Both the position numbers and the translations under genes were made by a program. Of a stretch of 8,356 bases of DNA, positions 1 through 6,930 are shown one piece after another (position 1 is the first letter of the stretch; each line of letters starts with the position of its first letter). Source of the DNA: Balneolaceae bacterium (GTDB lineage: Bacteria; Bacteroidota; Rhodothermia; Balneolales; Balneolaceae); the NCBI GenBank assembly GCA_007123785.1, contig SLGL01000163.1, positions 1 to 8,356 of the forward strand, read 5' to 3'. The notes beneath the pieces are model-generated. The model did no database searches. It was given only the letters and a program-made list of their open reading frames with translations, and was not told where the DNA came from.

Positions 1-232
1 AAGTTTATTCGGGTCATTTTAAACTATTTTTAGATAATAATAAATGACTATAGTTATATATTAATTTTTTTTATATAGCATTACTATGCTATTTGAAATT
101 GAATTTGGTTGATTGTACCTAATCATGTTATATTGCTAACTGTTGCTTGATTCAAAGCCCACCTGGCAATCAAAACGACTCCTTACTCCACTCGGAGACA
201 AACCAATCTTAGAGTTAACTATTGAACCGATC
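1..232. other. AT-rich non-coding region downstream of xerD
   Basis: This stretch lies beyond the xerD stop codon and reaches the left edge of the window. I see no open frame of useful length with protein-like composition on either strand and no tRNA fold. The first 120 bases are very AT-rich. The only clear structure is a small perfect inverted repeat at 75-92, listed separately. A short hairpin, CTCC-ACTC-GGAG, sits at about 187-198 but has only four base pairs and no adjoining T-run, so no xerD terminator can be called. The region could be the end of this transcription unit or a leader for a gene beyond the edge. Confidence 0.6.
75..92. repeat. Perfect 7-bp inverted repeat with 4-nt loop
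   Basis: ATAGCAT is followed by TACT and then ATGCTAT, a perfect stem of seven pairs. Only two pairs are G-C, so the hairpin would be weak. A run of eight T lies just before it on the plus strand, which is A on the minus strand. A terminator for minus-strand transcripts would need T after the hairpin, so this does not fit xerD. On the plus strand the hairpin is followed by only TT and then mixed sequence. It may be a protein-binding palindrome or a degenerate terminator for a plus-strand gene outside the window. Confidence 0.35.
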
Positions 233-1144
233 TTACGCTCTTGGGTGAAACTCTTTATGAACCTGATGAAGCAGTGTTCGGTCTACATGTGTGTAGATTT
301 CTGTGGTTGAGATAGATGTGTGACCAAGCATCTCCTGTACGGCCCTTAGGTCAGCACCGCCCTCCAGCAGATGGGTGGCAAATGAATGCCTGAAAATATG
401 TGGATATACATTTTTTTTAATATTGGCTATTTGGGCATATTTATTCACGATATTCCATATACTCATACGGCTAAGAGGCCCCCCTCTTTGATTTAAGAAA
501 AGTTTGTTTTTGCTTTTTCCCGGTTTAGTGTCATTCAGAAAGGAATCTCGAACTTCATCAAGATAGTGCTTTATGGATATCCGGGCCATTTCACCCACAG
601 GTACCAGCCGTTCTTTGTTCCCTTTGCCAATTACACGGATAAATCCGATTTCAAAAAAAAGACTATCCGGCTCCAGATTCGTCAGTTCACTGACGCGCAT
701 GCCGCTTGCATAGAGCGTTTCCAGGATAGCTGCGTCTCGTATTCCGGAGGGAGTGGTGCGATTGGCCGCATCGATGATCTGTTCAACCTCAACTGTATCG
801 AGCACTTCGGGTAGTTTTTGAGCTTTACGGGGAAGATCTACAAGTTCTGCAGGATTGGCTTCCGCAAGATGTTCTACTACAGCGAACTCATGAAAGCTGC
901 GGATGCTTGAGATATTTCTTGCAATCGTACCGACTGCAAGCCCCATCTCGGTCAGCTCCGAAAGATACCTTTCAATGTGAGAAAGTGTGATGCCTCCAAG
1001 ATCACGCACTTTTAAATCGTGTGTCACATAGTGCAGGTACCGTTCCAAATCATTGCGGTAGGAGAGGATTGAATTTTCTGCAAGCCCTTTTTCAAGCGTG
1101 ATAAACTGAAGGTATTGCTTCAATTCCGCTTCAAAGGATGCCAT
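233..1144 (-). CDS. xerD: Site-specific tyrosine recombinase XerD
   Basis: This is a 303-residue tyrosine recombinase, the usual length for XerC/XerD. The N-terminal SAM-like core-binding domain (about residues 1-90) contains the family motif LEKGLAENS. The C-terminal catalytic domain carries the full active-site set: Arg150 (in GMRVSEL), Lys174 (in VIGKGNKERLVP), His249 and Arg252 (in HIFRHSFATH), His275 (in LGH) and the nucleophile Tyr284 (in IYTHV). The ending, LHQVHKEFHPRA, closely resembles the C-terminus of E. coli XerD, which favours XerD over XerC. In the known system XerC and XerD resolve chromosome dimers at dif, under FtsK control, in the cytoplasm at the division site. The ATG start lies 3 nt after the pgpH stop with only A-rich sequence before it, so translation is probably coupled. 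XerD rather than XerC or an unpaired XerH-like recombinase is probable, not certain. Confidence 0.95.
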   Translation of the reverse strand: MASFEAELKQYLQFITLEKGLAENSILSYRNDLERYLHYVTHDLKVRDLGGITLSHIERYLSELTEMGLAVGTIARNISSIRSFHEFAVVEHLAEANPAELVDLPRKAQKLPEVLDTVEVEQIIDAANRTTPSGIRDAAILETLYASGMRVSELTNLEPDSLFFEIGFIRVIGKGNKERLVPVGEMARISIKHYLDEVRDSFLNDTKPGKSKNKLFLNQRGGPLSRMSIWNIVNKYAQIANIKKNVYPHIFRHSFATHLLEGGADLRAVQEMLGHTSISTTEIYTHVDRTLLHQVHKEFHPRA

Positions 1145-1147
1145 TTT

Positions 1148-3520
1148 TTACGTTTTTTCTTTTTCAGATACTTCCGTAGGCTGAGCATTGATATCGGGGG
1201 CATCATCCGAAGCAGGCCCCTGTTCTTTTTTCTGGTCTTCGGGATATTCAATTCTGCTGTGATAGACACCTTTGAGAATACTCAGAAACGTCTCTTTAAT
1301 GATCTGAATCTGCCTGAAGGTAAGCGGACAATTACTAAGCTGTCCATCACTGATATGTTCATCGACAAGCCTGTTTATCTGATTTTCAAGCTTACTGTAG
1401 GTGGTGTCTTTCATAGAACGGCAGGATGCTTCTACTCCATCTGCCAACATCAGAATTCCCTGTTCTTTCGAAAATGGTATAGGCCCGTCGTAACGAAAAT
1501 CTTCCTGCTGTACATCACCCGACTCTTCTTTGGCTTTATTATAAAAATATTTGATGAGTGATGTTCCGTGATGTGTCTGGATAAAATCAATAATAACTTC
1601 AGGCAGGTTGCGTTCATGAGCAATTTTTACTCCCTCTGAAATATGAGATTTGATTACCAGCGCACTCATTCTTGGTTTCAGTTTATCGTGATCGTTCGAT
1701 TTATTCTGGTTTTCAATGAAATAGGAAGGTTTCACCATTTTTCCAATATCATGGTACATAGCTCCAACCCTGCAAAGGAGGGCATTGGCTCCAATCTCTG
1801 AAGCAGCTGACTCAGCCAGATTGGCTACCTGCAAACTGTGGTGAAAGGAACCGGGAGCTTTGTTCATCAGCTCTTTCAATAGAGGCAGATTCGTATCGGC
1901 AAGTTCGAGCAATGTAAAATCAGTGGTGATTTTGAACATTTTCTCAAAAAGAAGAATCAGCGGATAGGTGAACAGAATGAAAACCGAGTTCACACCGATG
2001 AAGAACAGGTCACTTAAGAACCTCTCCCATCCTGTAAAACGGGCCAGGCCAAAACCGGCAATCACCAGCATGTATGATACAAACACAATCCCCGGTGTGA
2101 TAAAAAAGAACTGGGAGCGCCTTTTAATGTCCCGCACGGAAAATATACCAAGGCCGCAGGCTGCGATTGTGGCAACGAGATATTCGAAACTGTAGTCGTG
2201 CATCATGCCTGTAATAATGGCAATGCTAACAGTAGCCATGAGCCCCACTCTGGAATCAAATATAATGGTAAGAATAATAGGGGCAATGGCAATCGGAACA
2301 ATAAAGCTGTTAACATTGTCGAGCGGATAAACGATAGCACTGGCAACCGTAACTATGCTGAAAACCAAAAATACCAGCAAAAACATAGCCGGTTTATCGT
2401 AAATGTTACGTCTGTACAGAAAGAGATAAAAGAAAAACATCATCACTGCGATGATGATTACAATCGATTCCCCTAAATACCGCAGCCATCTTTCCATTTC
2501 GGTAGCCGTGAGTGCACGGGCTTCAGACAGGCTTCGGAGAATATTTGCCGTTTCTTCGGTAACAATATCTCCGCGCCGAATGATAATTTGCCCCTGGTCA
2601 ACAGCTCCTTTTGTGGTAGAGATATTTTCCAGATTTTCGGAAAGAAGTGCTTCAGTATCGGATTCGCTGAATATGTAGTTTGGTATGATTACCTGATTAT
2701 AGAGTTGTTTCGCTGCCCTGGCCACATCGGGAATAAATACCCGGTTAAAATGGAGCCGGGCATATTCGGCGGCTTCCAATTCGTCGCGTGTATTTGCAAT
2801 GTTAATTGAGCGTTCGGTAAGCTGCCGAAGATTCCGAATAGTAATTTCGTTGTGGTCCAGATCATCCTTGTTTTGGTTTATGATACCATCAGCGAGCAGT
2901 CTGTCAACAATATCTTCAAGATGATTACTGATCTGGAAAATTACCGCCCTGCGCTCAGGCTGGTTATTCATAATAATATTCGCATAATTTTCAAGGAGAG
3001 TATCCCATGCATCGCTATCTAAATGAACATTGGCAGCTTCACGGTCTTCATAATAACGCAGGCTGTCATCAGGAGCTGATGAACCATTATCTTGTTTAGA
3101 TCGCTGCCACTGGAGGTAGCTGTCCATGACCGGTTGCATACTTCGGTACAGGGAATCTATACGGCCTTCTATGATAATGTCGGCATCATTATTTACGTGA
3201 TAAATAGGTGCGGTTTGACTTCTGATTTCCTCTCTCTCTTCCTGAAGTTCTTCGGCAGTTTTTTTGATGGAAAAAGTGAATGGTGCAGTCAGGTCATCCG
3301 CCCTCCAGGGTTCTCCAACAGAGTATTGAGATACCGGCTGAAAGGAAGTTTGGGGAAGAATGGCAAGTACAAGGCCAAGGAAAGCAAATAAAATTACCCA
3401 CCGAAGATACATGCTTTTCTTTTCGTTGAGCACTTTTTCTTCCCGGGTTTTATTGGCTCCGATACCGGGAGCCGACTCTTCCTTCTTTCGACCCAATCCA
3501 AGTTTTTTGAGAATACTCAT
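1148..3520 (-). CDS. pgpH: 7TM-HD membrane phosphodiesterase, PgpH type (probable c-di-AMP hydrolase)
   Basis: The 790-residue protein has the full PgpH/7TMR-HD architecture. A basic cytoplasmic N-terminus is followed by a membrane anchor (about 40-56), then a large extracytoplasmic domain (about 57-345) of the 7TMR-HDED kind that ends in the typical segment RRGDIVTEE. Seven hydrophobic helices follow (about 351-369, 378-399, 406-421, 426-440, 445-460, 471-492, 503-526), then a cytoplasmic HD domain (about 545-755). Likely metal ligands are His560/His561, the HD pair His590-Asp591 in HDIGK, His626, His650/His651 and Asp694, so the catalytic site looks complete. The last 35 residues are charged and low in complexity. 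In Listeria, PgpH hydrolyses cyclic di-AMP to pApA; that activity here is inferred from the family. It precedes xerD by 3 nt and follows ligA by 116 nt. It could hydrolyse another cyclic nucleotide. Confidence 0.9.
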   Translation of the reverse strand: MSILKKLGLGRKKEESAPGIGANKTREEKVLNEKKSMYLRWVILFAFLGLVLAILPQTSFQPVSQYSVGEPWRADDLTAPFTFSIKKTAEELQEEREEIRSQTAPIYHVNNDADIIIEGRIDSLYRSMQPVMDSYLQWQRSKQDNGSSAPDDSLRYYEDREAANVHLDSDAWDTLLENYANIIMNNQPERRAVIFQISNHLEDIVDRLLADGIINQNKDDLDHNEITIRNLRQLTERSINIANTRDELEAAEYARLHFNRVFIPDVARAAKQLYNQVIIPNYIFSESDTEALLSENLENISTTKGAVDQGQIIIRRGDIVTEETANILRSLSEARALTATEMERWLRYLGESIVIIIAVMMFFFYLFLYRRNIYDKPAMFLLVFLVFSIVTVASAIVYPLDNVNSFIVPIAIAPIILTIIFDSRVGLMATVSIAIITGMMHDYSFEYLVATIAACGLGIFSVRDIKRRSQFFFITPGIVFVSYMLVIAGFGLARFTGWERFLSDLFFIGVNSVFILFTYPLILLFEKMFKITTDFTLLELADTNLPLLKELMNKAPGSFHHSLQVANLAESAASEIGANALLCRVGAMYHDIGKMVKPSYFIENQNKSNDHDKLKPRMSALVIKSHISEGVKIAHERNLPEVIIDFIQTHHGTSLIKYFYNKAKEESGDVQQEDFRYDGPIPFSKEQGILMLADGVEASCRSMKDTTYSKLENQINRLVDEHISDGQLSNCPLTFRQIQIIKETFLSILKGVYHSRIEYPEDQKKEQGPASDDAPDINAQPTEVSEKEKT

Positions 3521-3636
3521 AATCAGATTTCAATGGATGCCACGTTTATATTATTTCGTAGCATAATGAAAGTATAAAAAGGTATTATGACTAATAAAAG
3601 ACAAATATTGTTGGGATATCTCTGTTAAATATCTAT
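3521..3636 (-). promoter_or_regulatory. ligA-pgpH intergenic region, possible promoter for pgpH-xerD
   Basis: This 116-nt AT-rich gap is the longest inside the minus-strand gene run, so a promoter for pgpH and xerD is plausible. I could not match a convincing -35/-10 pair or the Bacteroidota TTTG / TAnnTTTG pair at proper spacing, so the call rests mainly on gap length and composition. It holds the inverted repeat CATAAT (3562-3567) and ATTATG (3584-3589) separated by 16 nt. A weak 5-bp repeat, GATAT (3615-3619) and ATATC (3629-3633), lies just after the ligA stop but lacks a T-run on the minus strand, so it is not a standard terminator. Confidence 0.3.
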
Positions 3637-5634
3637 TTATTCACCAACCAGATTTCGAAACTCTTCTTCGTCTAATATTTTGATATTTAGCTTCTTAGCT
3701 TTATTGTATTTGCTTCCTGGTGAATCTCCTGCGAGAAGAAAATCCGTATTTTTACTTACGGATGATACTGTTGAACCGCCGTGTTTTTCGATAATAGCCT
3801 TTGCTTCACTTCTTGTGTAAGATGGAAGTGTTCCGGTTAAAACGATTTTTTTGTCTTTTAATTTTGATGATAATTGTTCGGATTCTTCCATCTCAAATGA
3901 AAGTCCTGCTTGTTTTAGTCGTTCAACAAGAGCAAGGTTTATTTCGTTGGTGAAAAAAGCTTTTACGGATTCGGCAATTTTAGGCCCTATTGAATCCACG
4001 GATTCCATGGTATCTTCATCGGCCTGCATGAGTGTGTCCATTGTTTTAAAATGTTCAGCAAGATCTTTTGCCACCGTACGGCCTACAAAACGGATCCCAA
4101 GTGCATAAATGATCCGATCGAGAGGTTGTTGTTTGCTTTTTTCGATTGCATTTACCAGGTTTTGGGCACTTTTTTCAGCCATTCGTTCCAGCGGAACCAA
4201 CTCTTCTTTTTTTAAGTCGTAGAGGTCGGCATAAGTGCGTATAAGTCCTTCGGTGATTAGTTGATCAACTACGGCTTCACCGAGCCCCTCAATATCCATC
4301 GCATCACGGGAGGCAAAATGTTTTACACGTTCACGCACCTGAGGCGGGCACTCCGGGTTGACGCATCTCCAGGCAACTTCATCATCGAGCTTCACCAGCT
4401 CTTGCCCGCATGCAGGGCAATATTTTGGCATGGAGAATGGTTCAGGTCGATTTTCACGATCGGGGTTTACAACGCTTACAACCTGGGGAATGATTTCACC
4501 GGCTTTTTCTATAACCACAGTATCGCCGGGCCGGATATCTTTTCGTAAAATTTCATCTTCATTATGTAATGAGGCTCGTTTTACGGTTGTGCCGGCCAAA
4601 AGAACCGGTTTGAGTTCAGCAACAGGTGTGATTTTCCCCAGCCTTCCGACCTGTAGAGTGATCGATTCGAGAATAGTTGAAGCCTGTTCTGCTTCAAATT
4701 TATAGGCTATGGCCCAGCGCGGAAATTTGGAGGTACTGCCCAGTTCCTCATAAAAGCGTTCTTCATTAACTTTTACAACTACGCCGTCGGTTTCGTAAGG
4801 CAGATCCTTCCGAAGCCTACCCCATTGGTGAATCACATCAAGTACGTCATCAACAGAAGTGCAGACTTCAAAATACTCACAGACAGGGAACCCCAAGCGC
4901 ACCAGGAGCTCCATTTTTTCTGCGTGAGTTCGATTAAGGTCGGTTTCTTCGAGAATAAGGTCGAAGGCAAAAAACTTAATAGGCCTTCGTGCCACTTCCC
5001 TTGTATCCTGCATTTTGAGTGAACCCGCGGTAGAGTTGCGGGGATTGGCGAACGGTGCAAAACCCTGTTCTTCACGATTTTGGTTGAGCCGTACAAAAGC
5101 CTCTTTTTCCATGTAAGCTTCGCCGCGGATTTCCAGTACATCAGCCGATGCTCCATTTACTGTAAGGGGAATTTCACGAATGGTTTTAAGATTACGGGTG
5201 ATATCATCCCCTCTGGTGCCATCGCCCCGAGTGGCCCCTGTGACTAATTTCCCGTTTTCATACCGCAGGCGGATGGATGCTCCGTCGAATTTTAATTCCA
5301 CCGCATAGCTGAAATCGGAATGCCCGAGAATATCTTTTACACGGCGGTCAAAATCGCGCAGATCTTCTTCATTGTATGTGTTGTCAAGGCTAAGCATCGG
5401 GTGGGGGTGCTCTACAGTGGGGAAAATGCTGGAAGGTTCACCGCCAATCCGCTGTGTGGGAGAGTCTTTTGTAACAAGGCCGAACTTCTGTTCCAGGCTT
5501 TCCAGTTCGGCAAGAGCTTCATCAAAATCCCGGTCACTGATAAATGGCCGCGCATCTTCATAATAAGCTTTGTTGGCGCGGTTTAGCAAATCGCGTAATT
5601 CCTTAACGCGTTTTTCAGCAGTGGGTTTATCCAT
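3637..5634 (-). CDS. ligA: NAD+-dependent DNA ligase LigA
   Basis: LigA seals nicks in duplex DNA using NAD+ as adenylate donor and joins Okazaki fragments and repair gaps. At 665 residues it has normal family length and all expected parts. Domain Ia (about 1-70) binds the NMN half and carries the AYYEDARPFISDRDFD region. The adenylation domain has the nucleophile Lys115 in ELKFDG, followed by TRGDGTRGDD, and later the ETDGVVVKV motif. An OB-fold (about 320-400) includes VGRLGKITPVA. A four-cysteine zinc finger uses Cys406, Cys409, Cys424 and Cys429. Helix-hairpin-helix repeats cover about 440-575 and a BRCT domain about 590-665. The gene starts 18 nt after the rodZ-like stop, so co-transcription is likely. 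The ATG chosen precedes the conserved N-terminal helix and lacks a Shine-Dalgarno sequence. Nothing looks truncated, and the gene is probably essential. Confidence 0.98.
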   Translation of the reverse strand: MDKPTAEKRVKELRDLLNRANKAYYEDARPFISDRDFDEALAELESLEQKFGLVTKDSPTQRIGGEPSSIFPTVEHPHPMLSLDNTYNEEDLRDFDRRVKDILGHSDFSYAVELKFDGASIRLRYENGKLVTGATRGDGTRGDDITRNLKTIREIPLTVNGASADVLEIRGEAYMEKEAFVRLNQNREEQGFAPFANPRNSTAGSLKMQDTREVARRPIKFFAFDLILEETDLNRTHAEKMELLVRLGFPVCEYFEVCTSVDDVLDVIHQWGRLRKDLPYETDGVVVKVNEERFYEELGSTSKFPRWAIAYKFEAEQASTILESITLQVGRLGKITPVAELKPVLLAGTTVKRASLHNEDEILRKDIRPGDTVVIEKAGEIIPQVVSVVNPDRENRPEPFSMPKYCPACGQELVKLDDEVAWRCVNPECPPQVRERVKHFASRDAMDIEGLGEAVVDQLITEGLIRTYADLYDLKKEELVPLERMAEKSAQNLVNAIEKSKQQPLDRIIYALGIRFVGRTVAKDLAEHFKTMDTLMQADEDTMESVDSIGPKIAESVKAFFTNEINLALVERLKQAGLSFEMEESEQLSSKLKDKKIVLTGTLPSYTRSEAKAIIEKHGGSTVSSVSKNTDFLLAGDSPGSKYNKAKKLNIKILDEEEFRNLVGE

Positions 5635-5652
5635 CTGTGGTTTTGAGCAAGG

Positions 5653-6795
5653 TTAAAAAGAGGGGCGATCTGCTACACTGTCGGGTTCTGCCACGCCGTC
5701 GGGCAGTTCAAAAGAGACCGGCTGAGCCCATTTGGAATCAGCAGTGAAAATGTCGCGGGTTAGTTCAATAACATTTTCATTATCATCATAATAGCTTTCG
5801 AGGAAATTTTCAATGATGTGCCCATTTTTAAACAGCAATAGATTAGAATATGGGCCTCGAATACGAATGGTGTCCTGAAACTCAAAGTGGAGAGCTACAC
5901 CCTGCTCCAGCCAGTAGGGGTCGAGCCTCGGTTTCAGGTCACTCCATACTCTCACCGGATCCAGGTTACTGTAAGCAGCATAAACAGTGATGTAGAGAAC
6001 ATCGTCCAGCTCCACGTTTTGCAGCTGTGCATCACTGCCAGTAATATCGTTTTGGTTCGGTTCGTCCAGGTTTAAAGATAAACTGCCCTGTGTTGACTGA
6101 GACTCTGTATCAACAATTTGTTCCTGGCTGTCTCGATCGGTAAATGCAGCGAAATAACCATTATTGTAGAGTAAATACCCTGCAAAAGCGGCAATGATAA
6201 ACAAGATGATTAAACCAACAATCCAGATCGGTGTATGTTTTTTTTCTTCTGAAAACTTGTGGCCCATGTTGGCCCAGTCTACATTTCGCCGGGAAGAAGT
6301 ACTGCCCGGTTTGGGTGCCACAGGCCCCTTTTTTTCAGCAGAAGGTTTTACAGTTTTTTCTGTGAAGTTCGCTTCCTTTTTTTGAATGGAGGGACTGCTT
6401 TCATATTTTTTTTCCGCTCCGGTTTGTTCAGTATTTTTTGTCTGGGAAGAATTAACTGACTCTTTTGCTTTACTTTGTGTTGGCTGTTGCTCGGGAACGT
6501 TCACCTCTTGTTGAGCAAGAGCTTTAAATTGCTGCAGCAACAGATGATTGTAATTACCGGTTTCCCATTGGTCCAGCGCCTTGATCATTGTATCTTTATC
6601 AATTTTCAAGGCCCGGCCGTAACTTCTTACAAAGCTCCGTATGTAAGTTTTCCCCTCATCTTCGCGTGAAAAAATTGAATCGTTTTCGATACTTTGAATA
6701 GTATCTACAGGGATTTTTGTTGCATACTGAATGTCTTGGATACTCAGTCCCAGGTGAGAACGAATTTTTGAAAGGTCTTTACCGATTGAAGGCAT
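5653..6795 (-). CDS. RodZ-like helix-turn-helix membrane protein
   Basis: The 380-residue protein has a RodZ layout. An N-terminal HTH_25-type domain (about 1-90) contains LSKIRSHLGLSIQDIQYATKIP and the family-typical KTYIRSFVRSYGRAL. A Lys/Ser/Glu/Gln-rich linker (about 95-185) is followed by one transmembrane helix (about 189-210), giving a cytoplasmic N-terminus and an outer C-terminus. The C-terminal region (about 262-330) resembles the DUF4115-like domain of RodZ, with Trp284, a GVALHFEFQDTIRIRG stretch and FKNGHIIE. In the known family RodZ links MreB filaments to the cell-wall elongation machinery and its HTH binds MreB rather than DNA. A membrane-bound transcription regulator is the alternative. 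It is first in the minus-strand run and faces comF across a 135-nt divergent region. Coding-strand A-runs of 6-8 bases cluster in the linker. RodZ identity is likely but the C-terminus is divergent, so I leave the symbol blank. Confidence 0.8.
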   Translation of the reverse strand: MPSIGKDLSKIRSHLGLSIQDIQYATKIPVDTIQSIENDSIFSREDEGKTYIRSFVRSYGRALKIDKDTMIKALDQWETGNYNHLLLQQFKALAQQEVNVPEQQPTQSKAKESVNSSQTKNTEQTGAEKKYESSPSIQKKEANFTEKTVKPSAEKKGPVAPKPGSTSSRRNVDWANMGHKFSEEKKHTPIWIVGLIILFIIAAFAGYLLYNNGYFAAFTDRDSQEQIVDTESQSTQGSLSLNLDEPNQNDITGSDAQLQNVELDDVLYITVYAAYSNLDPVRVWSDLKPRLDPYWLEQGVALHFEFQDTIRIRGPYSNLLLFKNGHIIENFLESYYDDNENVIELTRDIFTADSKWAQPVSFELPDGVAEPDSVADRPSF

Positions 6796-6836
6796 AAAAA
6801 TTCTATTTCTGAATTATCTGAAAATTTGCTCTTTTG

Positions 6837-6862
6837 AACGATTTTGTGACATCTGAATCGTT
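6837..6862. repeat. Perfect 7-bp inverted repeat, AACGATT-N12-AATCGTT
   Basis: The arms lie at 6837-6843 and 6856-6862 with a 12-nt spacer, giving centres about two helical turns apart (19 bp), a geometry suited to a dimeric DNA-binding protein. A second imperfect dyad overlaps it: TTGTGAC (6844-6850) and GTTACAA (6860-6866), matching at six of seven positions. Both lie midway between two divergent starts. A protein-binding site is inferred; a chance repeat in AT-rich DNA cannot be excluded. Confidence 0.4.
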
Positions 6863-6875
6863 ACAATAAAGATAA

Positions 6876-6888
6876 GGTAAAAAATACC
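6876..6888. repeat. Short palindrome GGTA-A5-TACC
   Basis: GGTA (6876-6879) and TACC (6885-6888) flank five A residues. The element sits about 45 bases before the comF ATG, in a position where an operator or core promoter could lie. At four pairs per arm it may be chance. Confidence 0.25.
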
Positions 6889-6930
6889 GCAAAAAATGTA
6901 AGAAATTTCAGGATTTTGGTTCATACTAAT

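Larger units (their letters stand above)
6796..6930. promoter_or_regulatory. Divergent control region between the rodZ-like gene and comF
   Basis: These 135 AT-rich bases separate two genes transcribed away from each other, so promoters for both arms should lie here or within the flanking gene starts. Candidates are weak. On the plus strand TTGTGA (6844-6849) lies 17 nt before TAAAGA (6867-6872). On the minus strand TATCTTTA (complement of 6867-6874) matches the Bacteroidota -7 pattern TAnnTTTG except at its last base, but no TTTG sits at the usual distance. Two inverted repeats, listed separately, overlap these candidates and could be operators. The promoter assignments are inference. Confidence 0.5.

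Noticed and set aside
130..232. Possible tRNA on the minus strand, suggested by a GGTTCAAT T-loop-like stretch near 221-229
   Set aside because: The bases around it do not form a T-stem, and no acceptor, D or anticodon stem could be paired.
1115..1561. Plus-strand open frame of 148 codons antisense to the 3' end of pgpH and the 5' end of xerD
   Set aside because: The Phe-rich product is the mirror of Lys/Glu-rich coding on the other strand, and both opposite genes are clearly real.
3562..3589. Possible dif site for XerC/XerD, since the dyad spans 28 bases
   Set aside because: In dif the ATAA and TTAT parts face a central 6-bp spacer; here they lie at the outer ends with 16 bases between them.
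4833..5156. Open frame of 107 codons on the minus strand in a second frame within ligA
   Set aside because: It is fully covered by the intact ligA frame, its product is low in recognisable structure, and ligA is unambiguous.
6845..6865. CRP/FNR-like site (TGTGA ... TTACA)
   Set aside because: The half-sites are 11 bases apart rather than the 6 expected for CRP, and one arm is imperfect.
6916..6930. TTG start for comF, five codons before the ATG
   Set aside because: The extra residues VHTN are not part of the usual ComF N-terminus, TTG is a rare start, and the ATG at 6931 precedes the conserved region.
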